The position numbers were made by a program, and so were the translations under genes. Positions 16,505-25,506 of a stretch of DNA of 64,000 nt are shown here, piece by piece (within the stretch, counting starts at the first letter, position 1; every line of letters begins with the position of its first letter). Location of the stretch: contig CAPERS010000003.1 in assembly GCA_948607205.1 (NCBI GenBank), positions 41,149-105,148 on the forward strand, in the 5' to 3' direction. The DNA is from an uncultured Eubacteriales bacterium (lineage in GTDB: Bacteria > Bacillota > Clostridia > Christensenellales > UBA1242). Under the pieces are notes generated by a model. That model was not told the DNA's origin. It saw only the letters and a list, made by a program, of their open reading frames with translations, and did no database searches.

Positions 16505-18244
16505 ATGAAAATCGAAAAGAAAATTGATGAAGAACTTATCAAATCACGTCACTCACTTGCACATGTGCTCGCAAAAGCACTTGTCAGCATTTATCCAGAA
16601 ACAAAACTCACAATTGGACCTGCTATTGATGACGGATTTTATTATGACATCGACCTTGACCATTCAATCACTGCCGAAGAGTATGAAAATATTGAAAACA
16701 AGATGAAAGAAATTATCAATAAAGGCGAAGTTTTCACAAAGAAGGTTGTTTCAAAAGAGGAAGCGCTTGCATTATTCAAGGGCAATTCTTATAAAACTGA
16801 AATTATCAACGAATTGCCAGACGGAGAGGAAGTTTCTCTTTACTATACTGGTGATGACTTTTTCGACCTTTGCCGTGGACCACACGTTGAAAGCACAAGA
16901 AACCTTCAAAATTTTGGATATAAAATCCATAGCGTGAACGGAGCATATTGGCGTGGAAACGAGAAAAACAAAATGCTTCAACGCGTTTATGTTTACGCTT
17001 TCAAATCAAAGAAAGAACTTAGTGAGCATATCCAAATGCTTGAAGAGGCAAAGAAGAGAGATAACCGAAAACTTGGCAAAGAACTTGGTCTTTTCATGCT
17101 TTCACCAGAAGGACCAGGCTTTCCTTTCTATCTTCCAAACGGAATGATTGTGAGAAATAAACTAATTGAATACTGGCACCAAATTCATGATGAGGCTGGC
17201 TATAAAGAAGCTATGACGCCAATCATGCTTTCTCGTCATCTTTGGGAAACATCTGGTCACTGGGACCACTATAAAGACAATATGTATACAACTAAAATCG
17301 ATAATGAAGACTTTGCAATCAAGCCTATGAACTGCCCAGGTGGAGTGCTTGTTTACAAAAATTCGCCTCACTCATATAGAGATTTGCCTTTGCGTCTTGG
17401 CGAACTTGGTCTTGTTCACAGACATGAAAAGTCAGGCGGACTTGGCGGACTTATGAGAGTGAGATGCTTCACACAAGATGATGCACATATCTTTATGACA
17501 CCAAGTCAAGTCAAAGAAGAGATAAAAAATGTGGTTGCACTTATTGATAAAGTATATAAAGTTTTCAATTTCACATATCATGTTGAACTTTCAACAAGAC
17601 CTGAAAACAGCATTGGTTCTGATGAAGATTGGGCGCTTGCAACTGATGCACTCAAAGACGCACTTGATGAACTTAAACTTGACTACGTTGTAAACGAAGG
17701 TGACGGCGCTTTCTATGGTCCAAAAATTGATTTCCATCTCAATGACGCAATCGGCAGAACTTGGCAATGCGGAACAATTCAGCTTGATTTTCAACTTCCA
17801 CAACGTTTTGAACTCGATTATGTTGGAGAAGATGGTGAAAAGCATAGACCAATCATGATTCACAGAGTTGTTTATGGCTCAATCGATAGATTTATGGGAA
17901 TTCTCATTGAGCACTTTGCCGGTGCTTTCCCACTTTGGCTTGCGCCTGAACAGGTTAGGGTTTTGACGCTCACAGACAGGTCAAATGACTATGCTGAAAA
18001 AATCACTCAAACACTCAAAGAGCATGGTCTTCGTGCTGAAGTTGACATTCGAAATGAAAAGATTGGCTATAAAATCAGAGAGGCAATGAGCATGAAACTT
18101 CCTTATCTTATCATCGTTGGTGACGAGGAAGAAAAATCAGGCACAATTTCAATTCGTGGACGCGGATTTGAAAATAAGTCAGGTCTTAATCTTGATGAAT
18201 TTATTGCAAGGCTTGAAGAAGAAATTCGTTCAAAGAAAATATAA
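16505..18244 (+). CDS. thrS: Threonyl-tRNA synthetase lacking the TGS domain
   Basis: 579-aa class II synthetase that charges tRNA-Thr. Compared with the usual about 640 residues, the N-terminal TGS (N1) domain is missing: the protein begins nearly at the editing domain (RHSLAHVLAKAL with the HxxxH pair at about 15; LCRGPHV). The catalytic core is complete (HWDHYKDNMY, MNCPGG, HRHEKSG, RCFTQDDAHIF, IHRVVYGSIDRFMGILIEHF), followed by the anticodon-binding domain (about 475-579). AAAGGAG ribosome site; no TGS-like ORF in frame upstream. Controlled by the T-box. Confidence 0.96.
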   Translation: MKIEKKIDEELIKSRHSLAHVLAKALVSIYPETKLTIGPAIDDGFYYDIDLDHSITAEEYENIENKMKEIINKGEVFTKKVVSKEEALALFKGNSYKTEIINELPDGEEVSLYYTGDDFFDLCRGPHVESTRNLQNFGYKIHSVNGAYWRGNEKNKMLQRVYVYAFKSKKELSEHIQMLEEAKKRDNRKLGKELGLFMLSPEGPGFPFYLPNGMIVRNKLIEYWHQIHDEAGYKEAMTPIMLSRHLWETSGHWDHYKDNMYTTKIDNEDFAIKPMNCPGGVLVYKNSPHSYRDLPLRLGELGLVHRHEKSGGLGGLMRVRCFTQDDAHIFMTPSQVKEEIKNVVALIDKVYKVFNFTYHVELSTRPENSIGSDEDWALATDALKDALDELKLDYVVNEGDGAFYGPKIDFHLNDAIGRTWQCGTIQLDFQLPQRFELDYVGEDGEKHRPIMIHRVVYGSIDRFMGILIEHFAGAFPLWLAPEQVRVLTLTDRSNDYAEKITQTLKEHGLRAEVDIRNEKIGYKIREAMSMKLPYLIIVGDEEEKSGTISIRGRGFENKSGLNLDEFIARLEEEIRSKKI

Positions 18245-18366
18245 AGATAATAAAACTTGAAAATTGTCATTTTTTAGCAAAAGAAAGAATTTTAATTTAA
18301 GAAAGTTGAAAATTAAGCCAAAATCATTTTGTTTTAAAAATTTTTTATGCTAAACTCGGAGGTGAA

Positions 18367-18441
18367 ATGGCTGATACTGTCGTGCTGTTTTTGGCAACAA
18401 TATTCTTTGTGTATATTTTTGTCTTTGTTCTTAAAAAGTAA
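18367..18441 (+). CDS. 24-aa single-span membrane peptide
   Basis: A tiny ORF with a strong CGGAGGTG site three bases before the ATG, encoding one hydrophobic helix (MADTVVLFLATIFFVYIFVF) and a short basic end (VLKK). It ends 11 bases before yajC and shares its transcript, so it may be a small accessory of the Sec membrane machinery (inference from position). Alternatively it may only help to start translation of yajC. Not recognised as a named family. Confidence 0.6.
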   Translation: MADTVVLFLATIFFVYIFVFVLKK

Positions 18442-18452
18442 GGAGGTTTAAA

Positions 18453-18956
18453 ATGGGAGCAACTCAAATCACATTAATTGTTTTGATTTTGGTTTTGGTT
18501 ATTGTCTATCCAATCCTTGTTTCATCAAAAAACAAGAGAGAAAATCAAAAAGTTATTGAACAAACAAATTCACTTAAAAGGGGAGATAAAGTTTTAACAA
18601 CCAGTGGCGTTTATGGCACAATCGTTGATTTGAAACTTGAAAACGAAAAGAAAATTGTCACTATCGAAACAGGGTCTGACAAAAATAAAGGTTATATTTC
18701 AGTTGATGCTTATGCAATCTACACAGTTTTTTCTGATGAAAAACCAGTTGAAACAACTGATGTGAAGAAAGCAGAAGTGAAAGAAGAAAAAACTTCAAAA
18801 AAAGACAAAAAAGTTGAAAATATAGAAGTGGTTTCAGAAACTGCAACAGTTGAAGAAAAACCTGCTGACGAACTTTTGGCATCAAATTCAAGCACTGTTG
18901 AAGATGTTGAAGCACAAGTCAGTGGCAAAAAATCTCGCAAGAAAAAAGGTGAATAA
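18453..18956 (+). CDS. yajC: YajC, Sec accessory membrane protein
   Basis: 167 aa. The N-terminal membrane span (ITLIVLILVLVIVYPILV) and the YajC core (NSLKRGDKVLTTSGVYGTIVDLK ends near residue 65; VTIETGSDKNKGYISVDAYAIYTVF) are clear; the family associates with SecDF-YidC. The last 75 residues are a Glu/Lys/Val-rich, probably unstructured extension not present in typical 90-110-aa YajC. GGAGG ribosome site. secD and secF follow after a TIGR04086-type gene. Confidence 0.93.
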   Translation: MGATQITLIVLILVLVIVYPILVSSKNKRENQKVIEQTNSLKRGDKVLTTSGVYGTIVDLKLENEKKIVTIETGSDKNKGYISVDAYAIYTVFSDEKPVETTDVKKAEVKEEKTSKKDKKVENIEVVSETATVEEKPADELLASNSSTVEDVEAQVSGKKSRKKKGE

Positions 18957-18989
18957 GATAAGAATTTCTTTGAATTTTTCTTAAAACAA

Positions 18990-19017
18990 AGGGTTACAAT
19001 TTGTAACTCTTTTTTTA
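18990..19017 (+). terminator. Terminator after yajC
   Basis: AGGGTTACAA / TTGTAACTCT stem followed by T7. Confidence 0.85.
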
Positions 19018-19099
19018 TTCTTTTTTGTCGTCATCATAAATTCCAATTTTCACACATATTTTTAAATGTATAAAATAAAAGTTCGAAAAGGAGAAGTTT

Positions 19100-19540
19100 A
19101 TGAAAGCGAGAATAAGAAAGGTTAAAGTTTCAAAACGAGAAAGAAAAAGCGAGAGGTCAGGTGGCAACAAAATTTTGATGTCGATTTTGAAAGGCAGTTT
19201 GATTGCTCTGTGTTTCACTATGCTTGGAATCTTGATTTTTGCTTTCATTTTGAAATTCACAAACATTCCTGAAAGCGTCATTGCGCCAGTCAACCAAGTT
19301 ATCAAAGGTGTCAGCGTTTTTATGGGTGTGTTTATTGGTCTCAAAAAGAGCAAAGAAATGGGGCTTGTGAGCGGACTTATGATTGGTCTTATCTACACAC
19401 TTGTCGCATTCACAGTTTTCAGTGCGCTTGACGGTGGCTTTTGTTTTGATAAAAGACTTCTCAATGACACACTTTTTGGCAGTGTTATGGGTGCAATTTG
19501 CGGAATTATTTGTGTTAATATCAAAAAAAGCACAACTTAA
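19100..19540 (+). CDS. TIGR04086 (YrzE-like) membrane protein
   Basis: 146 aa: a basic N terminus (about 25 residues) and four hydrophobic segments (about 27-50, 63-80, 87-110, 122-138). The pattern and the position between yajC and secD fit the TIGR04086/YrzE membrane family of Bacillota. Function unknown; a structural link with the Sec apparatus is an inference from gene order. AAAGGAG ribosome site. Confidence 0.75.
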   Translation: MKARIRKVKVSKRERKSERSGGNKILMSILKGSLIALCFTMLGILIFAFILKFTNIPESVIAPVNQVIKGVSVFMGVFIGLKKSKEMGLVSGLMIGLIYTLVAFTVFSALDGGFCFDKRLLNDTLFGSVMGAICGIICVNIKKSTT

Positions 19541-19653
19541 ATCAAAAAACATCAGGAAAATCTGAAAAACGATTGACAATTTCCCAAGAAAACACTAAAA
19601 TATTTCTTGAATATTTCGTTCAGAATGAAATTTAACTTTTTTAATGAAAAAAT

Positions 19654-19684
19654 TTGTTAGATTTTATAAAATTCTGGCTATAAT
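19654..19684 (+). promoter_or_regulatory. Possible promoter of secDF
   Basis: A strong TATAAT (19679-19684); the best -35 is TTGTTA (19654-19659) at a long 19-base spacing. Confidence 0.4.
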
Positions 19685-19725
19685 CAATGTTGAAATGTTT
19701 TTGATATTTTTTAAAGGGGAAATTA

Positions 19726-21147
19726 ATGGCTAAAAAGCGTTCAATAATTAAATATATCATCACAGCTATTCTTGTTGCAATTGGCATCGTTTTATGCTTT
19801 GGTCCTATTCCTGTTGCTGGAACTGACTATATTTATAATGGTTTTGCAAATTCAATCTCGCTTGGTCTTGACCTTTCGGGTGGTCTTTCAATTGTTTATG
19901 ACTGCGAACCAACTCGAGAAAACACCAATCTCGGAAGTGCAATTGATGCAACAGTTACAAGACTTTCACAAATTCTTTACTCTGAAGGTTACAGCGAGGC
20001 AACTGTCAAAAGACAGGGCACAAGCAGAATCCGTATCGAAGTTCCTTCCGCAAAGGAAAGCGACTCAATTTTCACATTTCTTGAAAATCCAAGAACTCTC
20101 TCAATGACTCGTGAAAAAGCAAGTGGTGACCTTTTGCCAAAAATCTGGATAACAGGTGACGACGTCACTGATGTTTATGCATCATACAATTCACAGGATT
20201 CAACTTGGGGAGTTTCAATGAAGTTCACCAATGAAGGCGCACAAAAGTTCGCTGACCTGACCAAAGAGGCTTCTTCTGCATCAGATAAAAACATCTATAT
20301 CTATCTTGGCGAAGTTAAAGGTGAGCCTTGGAACACTCTCACCTGTGAAACTGAAATCAAGGATGGTGCAACATTCATTTCAGGCGGTTCAATAAATTCT
20401 CAGGCGTCTGCTGAGGAGTATGCTTTTTCAATCATGTCAGGAACTTTCAATGTCAAACTCAAACTCATTGAAAACAGCGTGATTTCTGCAACTCTCGGTC
20501 GTGAAGCGCTCACTTATGGTCTTATTGCCGGCGCAGTTGCTTTTGCAATCATTCTTATAATAATGGGCATCCGCTATGGCGTTTTCGGCGTTCTTGCTGA
20601 CCTTGCGCTTGTTATATACATGATTCTTATGCTCTTCTTCCTTCAAGCAATTCCTTTCGTTCAATTGACACTTCCTGGAATTGCAGGTATCATCCTTTCA
20701 CTCGGTATGGCAGTGGACGGAAATATTATCATTTTCGAAAGAATTCGCGAGGAGTATGCAAGCGGAAAGAAAATTCCTTACGCTGTCAAGTCTGGTTTCA
20801 AAAAAGCATTCTGGCCAATTTTCGACTCAAACATCACAACAATTGTGACATCAATTATTCTTTACATTCTCGGCACAACTGCAATCAAGGGCTTTGCAAT
20901 AACTCTTCTTCTTGGTATCGTGCTTTCAATGTTCACAACACTTGTAATCACAAGATTTCTTGTCAAGTGGTATCTTCCACTCAATGCAACCAATCCAAAA
21001 CCAGTGTGCCTGTATCGAAAAGAGGGCGTTGAAGAAGTTGTTGAAGAGGTTGTAACCGAAGAAAAAGGCGAGGAAATCGTTATCGACCCAGCAGTTTCAG
21101 CAAAGCAAACTCCTGACTATATCACAGGAGGTGACACAAATGAATAA
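19726..21147 (+). CDS. secD: Protein translocase subunit SecD
   Basis: 473-aa RND-type membrane protein that uses the proton gradient to pull secreted proteins through SecYEG. First membrane span (about 9-29), the periplasmic domain starting LGLDLSGGLSIVYD (D1 signature), then five more spans from about 260 on, including LPGIAGIILSLGMAVDGNIIIFERIREE, the SecD/SecF TM4 signature. C-terminal acidic tail of about 45 residues. Overlaps secF by eight bases. Confidence 0.96.
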   Translation: MAKKRSIIKYIITAILVAIGIVLCFGPIPVAGTDYIYNGFANSISLGLDLSGGLSIVYDCEPTRENTNLGSAIDATVTRLSQILYSEGYSEATVKRQGTSRIRIEVPSAKESDSIFTFLENPRTLSMTREKASGDLLPKIWITGDDVTDVYASYNSQDSTWGVSMKFTNEGAQKFADLTKEASSASDKNIYIYLGEVKGEPWNTLTCETEIKDGATFISGGSINSQASAEEYAFSIMSGTFNVKLKLIENSVISATLGREALTYGLIAGAVAFAIILIIMGIRYGVFGVLADLALVIYMILMLFFLQAIPFVQLTLPGIAGIILSLGMAVDGNIIIFERIREEYASGKKIPYAVKSGFKKAFWPIFDSNITTIVTSIILYILGTTAIKGFAITLLLGIVLSMFTTLVITRFLVKWYLPLNATNPKPVCLYRKEGVEEVVEEVVTEEKGEEIVIDPAVSAKQTPDYITGGDTNE

Positions 21148-22222
21148 GTTTAAAAAATCAAAATTCTCAATCGATGGACTTATCGACAAATCAAACTTTG
21201 ACTATTGCAAAAACCTCAAATGGTTTTTGATTGCTCCGCTTGTTATCTTGCTTGTTGGAGTTATCCTTCTCTGCACAGTTGGTTTCAATCTTGGAATTGA
21301 CTTCACTGGCGGTTCAATTTTGAATATTTACGCAAACAACGAAAAACTCATTTCAGAAGAATATTCAACATCTTATGACATAACAAAAGACAGCGACTAT
21401 AACGCAATGCGCGACCGCATCAACAAGGTTTTTGCACGTGAAGAATTTGACGGAATCAATGTTGATATTTTCAGAACAACATCAATGGATATAGGGGAAC
21501 TTGGCGTTTCAAAAGGTCAAGGCATTCAAATTCAATATCAAAACCGTGAAGGCGAAAGCGGGGAAGAAATCCAAAAAACAAATGAAGCAATCCGAAAAGC
21601 ACTTCAAGAAGAATTTGGCTATATCGACCATAACGCAATCAATGAAGATTTTTCAGAAGGAGTTTCTGCACCAGAAGTTGTGACTGCAACCGCAAGCAGT
21701 GAACTTCTTATGAACGCTTTTATCGCAATGATTGTTGCAATCGCATTCATTCTTGTTTATGTTGCACTTCGCTTTGAACTCACAAGCGGGCTTGCAGCCA
21801 TTTTGGCTCTTTTCCATGACCTTCTTATAATGACAAGCCTTGTTCTCATTTTCAGAGTTCAAATCAACAGTTCTTTCGTTGCCGGACTTGTGACCATACT
21901 TGGTTACTCAATCAACAACACAATTATCATTTTTGACCGCATTCGCGAAAACACAAAGAACGGAAAGTTCACAAAGGCAAAAAATGCTCAAATTGCAAAC
22001 GCGTCAGTCAAGGAAACTATGACTCGTTCACTTTTCACAACAATAACAACCCTTATCACAATTGCAATGGTTGCAATCATTGGCGTGAGCGATATTCGTG
22101 ACTTTGCTCTTCCAATCCTCTTCGGTATTGGTGCTGGTTTCTATTCATCAGTGTTTATCACTCCTGGACTTTGGGCAATCGCCTACAAGCCAAAGAAAAA
22201 GAAAGCTTTAAGTTCAAAATAG
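21140..22222 (+). CDS. secF: Protein translocase subunit SecF
   Basis: 360-aa partner of SecD. FNLGIDFTGGSILN (about 50) is the SecF domain-1 signature; six membrane spans; TM4 carries GYSINNTIIIFDRIREN. Start taken at the ATG at 21140, because AGGAGGTG (21126-21133) lies at the right distance; the GTG at 21131 is part of that site. Translationally coupled to secD. A GGGTTATTAACCC palindrome directly follows its stop codon. Confidence 0.95.
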   Translation: MNKFKKSKFSIDGLIDKSNFDYCKNLKWFLIAPLVILLVGVILLCTVGFNLGIDFTGGSILNIYANNEKLISEEYSTSYDITKDSDYNAMRDRINKVFAREEFDGINVDIFRTTSMDIGELGVSKGQGIQIQYQNREGESGEEIQKTNEAIRKALQEEFGYIDHNAINEDFSEGVSAPEVVTATASSELLMNAFIAMIVAIAFILVYVALRFELTSGLAAILALFHDLLIMTSLVLIFRVQINSSFVAGLVTILGYSINNTIIIFDRIRENTKNGKFTKAKNAQIANASVKETMTRSLFTTITTLITIAMVAIIGVSDIRDFALPILFGIGAGFYSSVFITPGLWAIAYKPKKKKALSSK

Positions 22223-22263
22223 GGGTTATTAACCCTTTCTTAAATGAAAAATATATAGTTTAT

Positions 22264-22296
22264 AAAAAGGTGCTTAAAGCACTTTTCTTTTTATTT
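22264..22296 (+). terminator. Terminator after secF
   Basis: AAAAGGTGCT / AGCACTTTT hairpin (core GTGCTTAAAGCAC, 22270-22282) with a T-rich tail. A GGGTTATTAACCC palindrome at 22223-22235, right after the secF stop, may add to it. Confidence 0.65.
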
Positions 22297-22311
22297 TTTC
22301 AAAATTGAGTA

Positions 22312-22340
22312 TTGACATGTTTTGACTTTTGTTATATACT
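22312..22340 (+). promoter_or_regulatory. Promoter of the 173-aa unknown gene
   Basis: TTGACA (22312-22317), 17-base spacer, TATACT (22335-22340). Confidence 0.85.
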
Positions 22341-22357
22341 GCTAGTAGGGAGAAAAA

Positions 22358-22879
22358 ATGGAAAAAGTTGTCACATACTCAGTTACCCGAGAATCTAGTT
22401 TTGATATTGGAAGATCATACATCATAGATGTAGAAAAAGATCCTATAATATTTAAAGATTTAGAAGTTCTAAAATTTGAAGCCACAATAGTTTTATCATT
22501 TTGGCGCACAGAAGAAGAAATTAGTGATGGCCGTATAAGTGTTAATGAAAGAGTTTTAGAAAAAAAATATTTTATAGGCAAAGAATATTATTATAACGAT
22601 TTGCCGAAAGGTGTAAATGATATGGAAATTGACTTTATAGATAAAAAACTTTTAGTAAGCCAAAATCCAAAATGTGTTGTTGTAAGAAGTGATGACAACA
22701 TTGTTCTTTTGTTAGAAAACTGCGGTGATTATGAAACTGACGATTGTGAGAAAGTTGTTATCAACCCAGATGATTTGGATAAAATCAAAGAAATAACAAA
22801 AGACGGCATTGTATATGAGTCACAAAACGAAAATAATGGTGCTGAAAACCAAGAAAATGGAGAAGGAATTGAGCAATAA
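22358..22879 (+). CDS. Unknown protein, 173 aa
   Basis: Soluble, acidic protein, probably mostly beta strand in the first 120 residues, with an Asn/Glu/Gly-rich end (NENNGAENQENGEG). No motif recognised. It has its own consensus promoter, an AGGGAG site very near the predicted transcript start, and its own terminator overlapping the stop codon. It uses more TTA and ATA codons than the secDF genes beside it, hinting at later acquisition (inference). It is the first of three unknown genes placed between secF and rpsB. Confidence 0.75.
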   Translation: MEKVVTYSVTRESSFDIGRSYIIDVEKDPIIFKDLEVLKFEATIVLSFWRTEEEISDGRISVNERVLEKKYFIGKEYYYNDLPKGVNDMEIDFIDKKLLVSQNPKCVVVRSDDNIVLLLENCGDYETDDCEKVVINPDDLDKIKEITKDGIVYESQNENNGAENQENGEGIEQ

Positions 22880-22896
22880 ACTTGCTCTTTTTTTTA
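22871..22896 (+). terminator. Terminator overlapping the stop of the 173-aa gene
   Basis: GAGCAA / TTGCTC stem; the TAA stop codon lies in the loop; T8 follows. Confidence 0.82.
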
Positions 22897-22905
22897 ATTT
22901 CACTA

Positions 22906-22934
22906 TTGACAATGGTTTCCGAGTGTGTTATAGT
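22906..22934 (+). promoter_or_regulatory. Promoter of the 159-aa unknown gene
   Basis: TTGACA (22906-22911), 17-base spacer, TATAGT (22929-22934). Confidence 0.85.
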
Positions 22935-22957
22935 TTGTGTAAAGAGAAGGGGGATTT

Positions 22958-23437
22958 ATGGCAAAAGATAAAAAGGAAAAAACTTATTCAAGTGACGAGG
23001 TTCAAGTTATAAGAATTGCGCAGGGCGAAGAGTATGAACATGGCTATCATGGAATGACAAAGTTCAAAGAAAGAAGTTTTTATGGCTATCGCTTGGCTTT
23101 CGTTGAAAAGGTTAAAGGAAACTGCACGCTTTACAGAATTTGGAATCCAAATGAAAACGACCATGACGTCATCATTTCAACTCAACCAACATCTTCAAAA
23201 GGGAAATATCGCGGAAATTCCTTCGTAACAGATGCAATGACACTTAAAAGCGCGTTGCCAATGATGTCAAGAGGAATAAGAGAGGATGAGAGTGTGGCTG
23301 GCAATTCACACTTTTCAAAAGAAGTTTTGAAACTTATAAACTACGATGTTGCAGGACAAATTCTCGACACATATTTTAAATCGCAAAATAATACACTTGA
23401 AAATTCTCAAATTGATTTTCAATTCGAGATGATATAA
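22958..23437 (+). CDS. Unknown protein, 159 aa
   Basis: Soluble protein starting with a lysine-rich stretch (MAKDKKEKTYSSDE). A Tyr/His/Gly segment (EEYEHGYHGMTKFKERSFYGY) and the C-terminal QIDFQFEMI are distinctive but unrecognised. Its codon use is nearer that of the conserved genes than that of its two unknown neighbours. It shares a transcript with the 300-aa gene 14 bases downstream. AGGGGG ribosome site. Confidence 0.75.
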   Translation: MAKDKKEKTYSSDEVQVIRIAQGEEYEHGYHGMTKFKERSFYGYRLAFVEKVKGNCTLYRIWNPNENDHDVIISTQPTSSKGKYRGNSFVTDAMTLKSALPMMSRGIREDESVAGNSHFSKEVLKLINYDVAGQILDTYFKSQNNTLENSQIDFQFEMI

Positions 23438-23451
23438 AAAAGGATAAGCAA

Positions 23452-24354
23452 ATGAAAGTTAAATTAACAACAGCGCAAGCCGCTGCATATTATTGGACAC
23501 AGAGATTTATATATTATTCAGCTTTTAAAAATTATCATGGTTACGAAAACTTTGTGGAATGTTTTGCTGGTTATGATGATAAAAAATGGCATGAGTTTTA
23601 TGTTCAACTTGCTGAAAAGATTGATTTTTTTGTTAAATCAGAAAGTTTAATTGATAAAGATATAAATAAAAATGTTAATTGTAAAAATTATCGAATAAGT
23701 GAAAAATATGAAGAGCGTTATTTGCAGGGTTGTGAGGAAGGACAACATGACTTAATAAACTTTTTTGTTTCTGAAATTATAGGTAAACAATTAGATGATG
23801 TAGCTTTATTTGATATAGGTAGAAATTCTGGCATAGTTGTTACTGATAAAACAGTATATAGATTAGATGCAAGTTTTTTTTACAATTTATGTGGTGAGAA
23901 AGCAAAAATTATCAAACTTCCTTTGGAGGTTGACGATGATGAAATTATTCGGGCAAACGAAGAATACGTAAAAACCTTACCTTATCGAAAATACATTTTA
24001 GAAGGCTTAGAATTAATTTCAAAAAGCTATAAAAAAATTAACAAAGAACGCTTTCTTAAAAGTTGTGTTGCTGTGTTAAAAGAACAAACTGATATAGGAA
24101 ATAATAAAAAAAATATTTATAATTTATGTAATAAAATTTTACAAGAAGAAAACGTAATTGAAGGAAATAATTTAAGATATGTTTCTCCACATGGTGAAAT
24201 TTTATTGCACGATAATAATTCTCTCTATTCCGCAACACCTTCTTTCCCTTATGTTTATAGAGGCGGTTATTATAATGTAAGCGAAAAAATTGATTATGAA
24301 TATGGAGATTCGATTTATAGAGAAGATCCAAAAAATTACGAACTACCATTTTAA
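23452..24354 (+). CDS. Unknown protein, 300 aa
   Basis: Soluble, Tyr/Lys/Asn-rich protein without recognised motifs. Visible: MKVKLTTAQAAAYYWTQRF at the start, an acidic middle (LPLEVDDDEIIRANEEYVKT), and a Tyr-rich end (SFPYVYRGGYYNVSEK). It is markedly enriched in TTA, ATA and AAT codons against the CTT/CTC-preferring genes on both sides, a sign of separate origin (inference). Co-transcribed with the preceding gene; GGATAAG is a weak ribosome site. A terminator-like hairpin follows. Confidence 0.72.
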   Translation: MKVKLTTAQAAAYYWTQRFIYYSAFKNYHGYENFVECFAGYDDKKWHEFYVQLAEKIDFFVKSESLIDKDINKNVNCKNYRISEKYEERYLQGCEEGQHDLINFFVSEIIGKQLDDVALFDIGRNSGIVVTDKTVYRLDASFFYNLCGEKAKIIKLPLEVDDDEIIRANEEYVKTLPYRKYILEGLELISKSYKKINKERFLKSCVAVLKEQTDIGNNKKNIYNLCNKILQEENVIEGNNLRYVSPHGEILLHDNNSLYSATPSFPYVYRGGYYNVSEKIDYEYGDSIYREDPKNYELPF

Positions 24355-24369
24355 TTTTATAAAAATTAT

Positions 24370-24409
24370 AAGCCAATTTGAAAAAATAATTGACTTATAT
24401 TTTTTTTTG
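24370..24409 (+). terminator. Terminator after the 300-aa gene, overlapping the rpsB promoter
   Basis: ATAAGCCAATT and AATTGACTTAT pair with one mismatch around an AT-rich loop and run into T9. Its right arm also contains the -35 box of rpsB. Confidence 0.55.
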
Positions 24410-24418
24410 TGATACAAT
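24390..24418 (+). promoter_or_regulatory. Promoter of rpsB-tsf
   Basis: TTGACT (24390-24395), 17-base spacer, TACAAT (24413-24418). A leader of about 170 bases follows before the rpsB ATG. Confidence 0.8.
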
Positions 24419-24424
24419 GACAAG

Positions 24425-24593
24425 GTCATTGAAGACAAATTTGCACTCTCGTCAAATTCAAAAGCCGTTGCCAAAGACATTTAGTGGTTTAAAACGATAC
24501 CAACTGCTAAATAAAAAGAGGTTTCTCTTGTGGTTGCTTTTGGAGCAGAGAAAGGCGAGGGGAAGGACAAAAACAAAAAAGGAGGAAAAACAA
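24425..24593 (+). promoter_or_regulatory. rpsB 5' leader, possible autoregulatory RNA
   Basis: A long untranslated leader for a ribosomal-protein gene, with at least one clear hairpin (AAGAGGTTTCTCTT near 24518) and a GTGGTTGC / CCAACTGC-like pairing around it. S2 is known to repress its own operon in several bacteria; that this leader does so is inference. Confidence 0.4.
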
Positions 24594-25481
24594 ATGTCAG
24601 TTATTTCAATGAAACAACTCTTAGAGGCTGGCGTTCACTTCGGTCACCAAACAAGAAAGTGGAACCCTAAGATGAAGAAATACATCTTCACTGCAAGAAA
24701 TGATATTCATATCATCAACCTCGAAGACACATCTGTGCAAGTTGACAAGGCTTACTCTTTCGTTCGCGACGTCATTGCATCAGGCAAAAACATTCTCTTT
24801 GTGGGAACAAAGAAACAAGCACAAGAGGCTGTTAAGGAAGAGGCAGAGCGCTGTGGAATGTTCTATGTGAACACTCGTTGGCTTGGCGGATGCCTTACAA
24901 ACTTTAAGACAATCAAATCAAGAATTGAGCGTCTTAACAAACTCAACCAAATGGAAAAAGTTGGTGAGTTCGAACTCCTTCCAAAGAAGGAAGTAACTCT
25001 TCTCAAAGCTGAGAGAGATAAACTCGAAAAGAACATTGGCGGTATCAAAGAAATGAGAGATCTTCCAGGCGTTGTTTTCGTTGTTGACCCATCTTGCGAA
25101 CACATTTGCGTTCACGAATGCAAAGTTCTTGGCATCCCAATGGTTGCTCTTGTTGACACAAACGGCAATCCAGACGGAATCGACGTTGTAATTCCAGGTA
25201 ATGATGACGCAATCAGATCAGTTAAACTTATCGCAGCTGCAATCGCTGACGCTGTTATCGAAGCAAGAGAAGGCGTTTCTATGAAGAAAGAAGAGGTTGT
25301 TGAGGACGAAGAAATCGACCTTGAAAAAGCTCTCGCTGAAACAAAGCCTAACCTTGAAATCGCAGAAGCAGGCGAAGAAAAGCGTTCAAAGAAACCAGCA
25401 AGAAAAAAGCCAGCACCTAAGAAAAAGGTTGAGGCAAAAGCTGAAACAAAAGAGGACGCACCAGCAGAAGAAAACAAATAA
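24594..25481 (+). CDS. rpsB: 30S ribosomal protein S2
   Basis: 295 aa. S2 signature LEAGVHFGHQTRKWNPKMKKYIF at the start, NTRWLGGCLTNF (about 86), PGVVFVVDPSCEHICVHEC and NPDGIDVVIPGNDDA in the middle. The last 60 residues are a Glu-then-Lys/Ala/Pro extension (PARKKPAPKKKVEA) beyond the usual about 235 residues. Start is the ATG at 24594 after AAAGGAGG; upstream in-frame codons belong to the promoter and leader. Followed by tsf as in nearly all bacteria. Confidence 0.97.
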   Translation: MSVISMKQLLEAGVHFGHQTRKWNPKMKKYIFTARNDIHIINLEDTSVQVDKAYSFVRDVIASGKNILFVGTKKQAQEAVKEEAERCGMFYVNTRWLGGCLTNFKTIKSRIERLNKLNQMEKVGEFELLPKKEVTLLKAERDKLEKNIGGIKEMRDLPGVVFVVDPSCEHICVHECKVLGIPMVALVDTNGNPDGIDVVIPGNDDAIRSVKLIAAAIADAVIEAREGVSMKKEEVVEDEEIDLEKALAETKPNLEIAEAGEEKRSKKPARKKPAPKKKVEAKAETKEDAPAEENK

Positions 25482-25506
25482 ATCATCATAGAAAAGGAGA
25501 ATTATT

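Noticed and set aside
24390..24593. N-terminal extension of rpsB by 68 codons
   Set aside because: The extension covers the -35/-10 boxes and the leader; S2 homologues begin at the ATG at 24594, which has a strong ribosome site.
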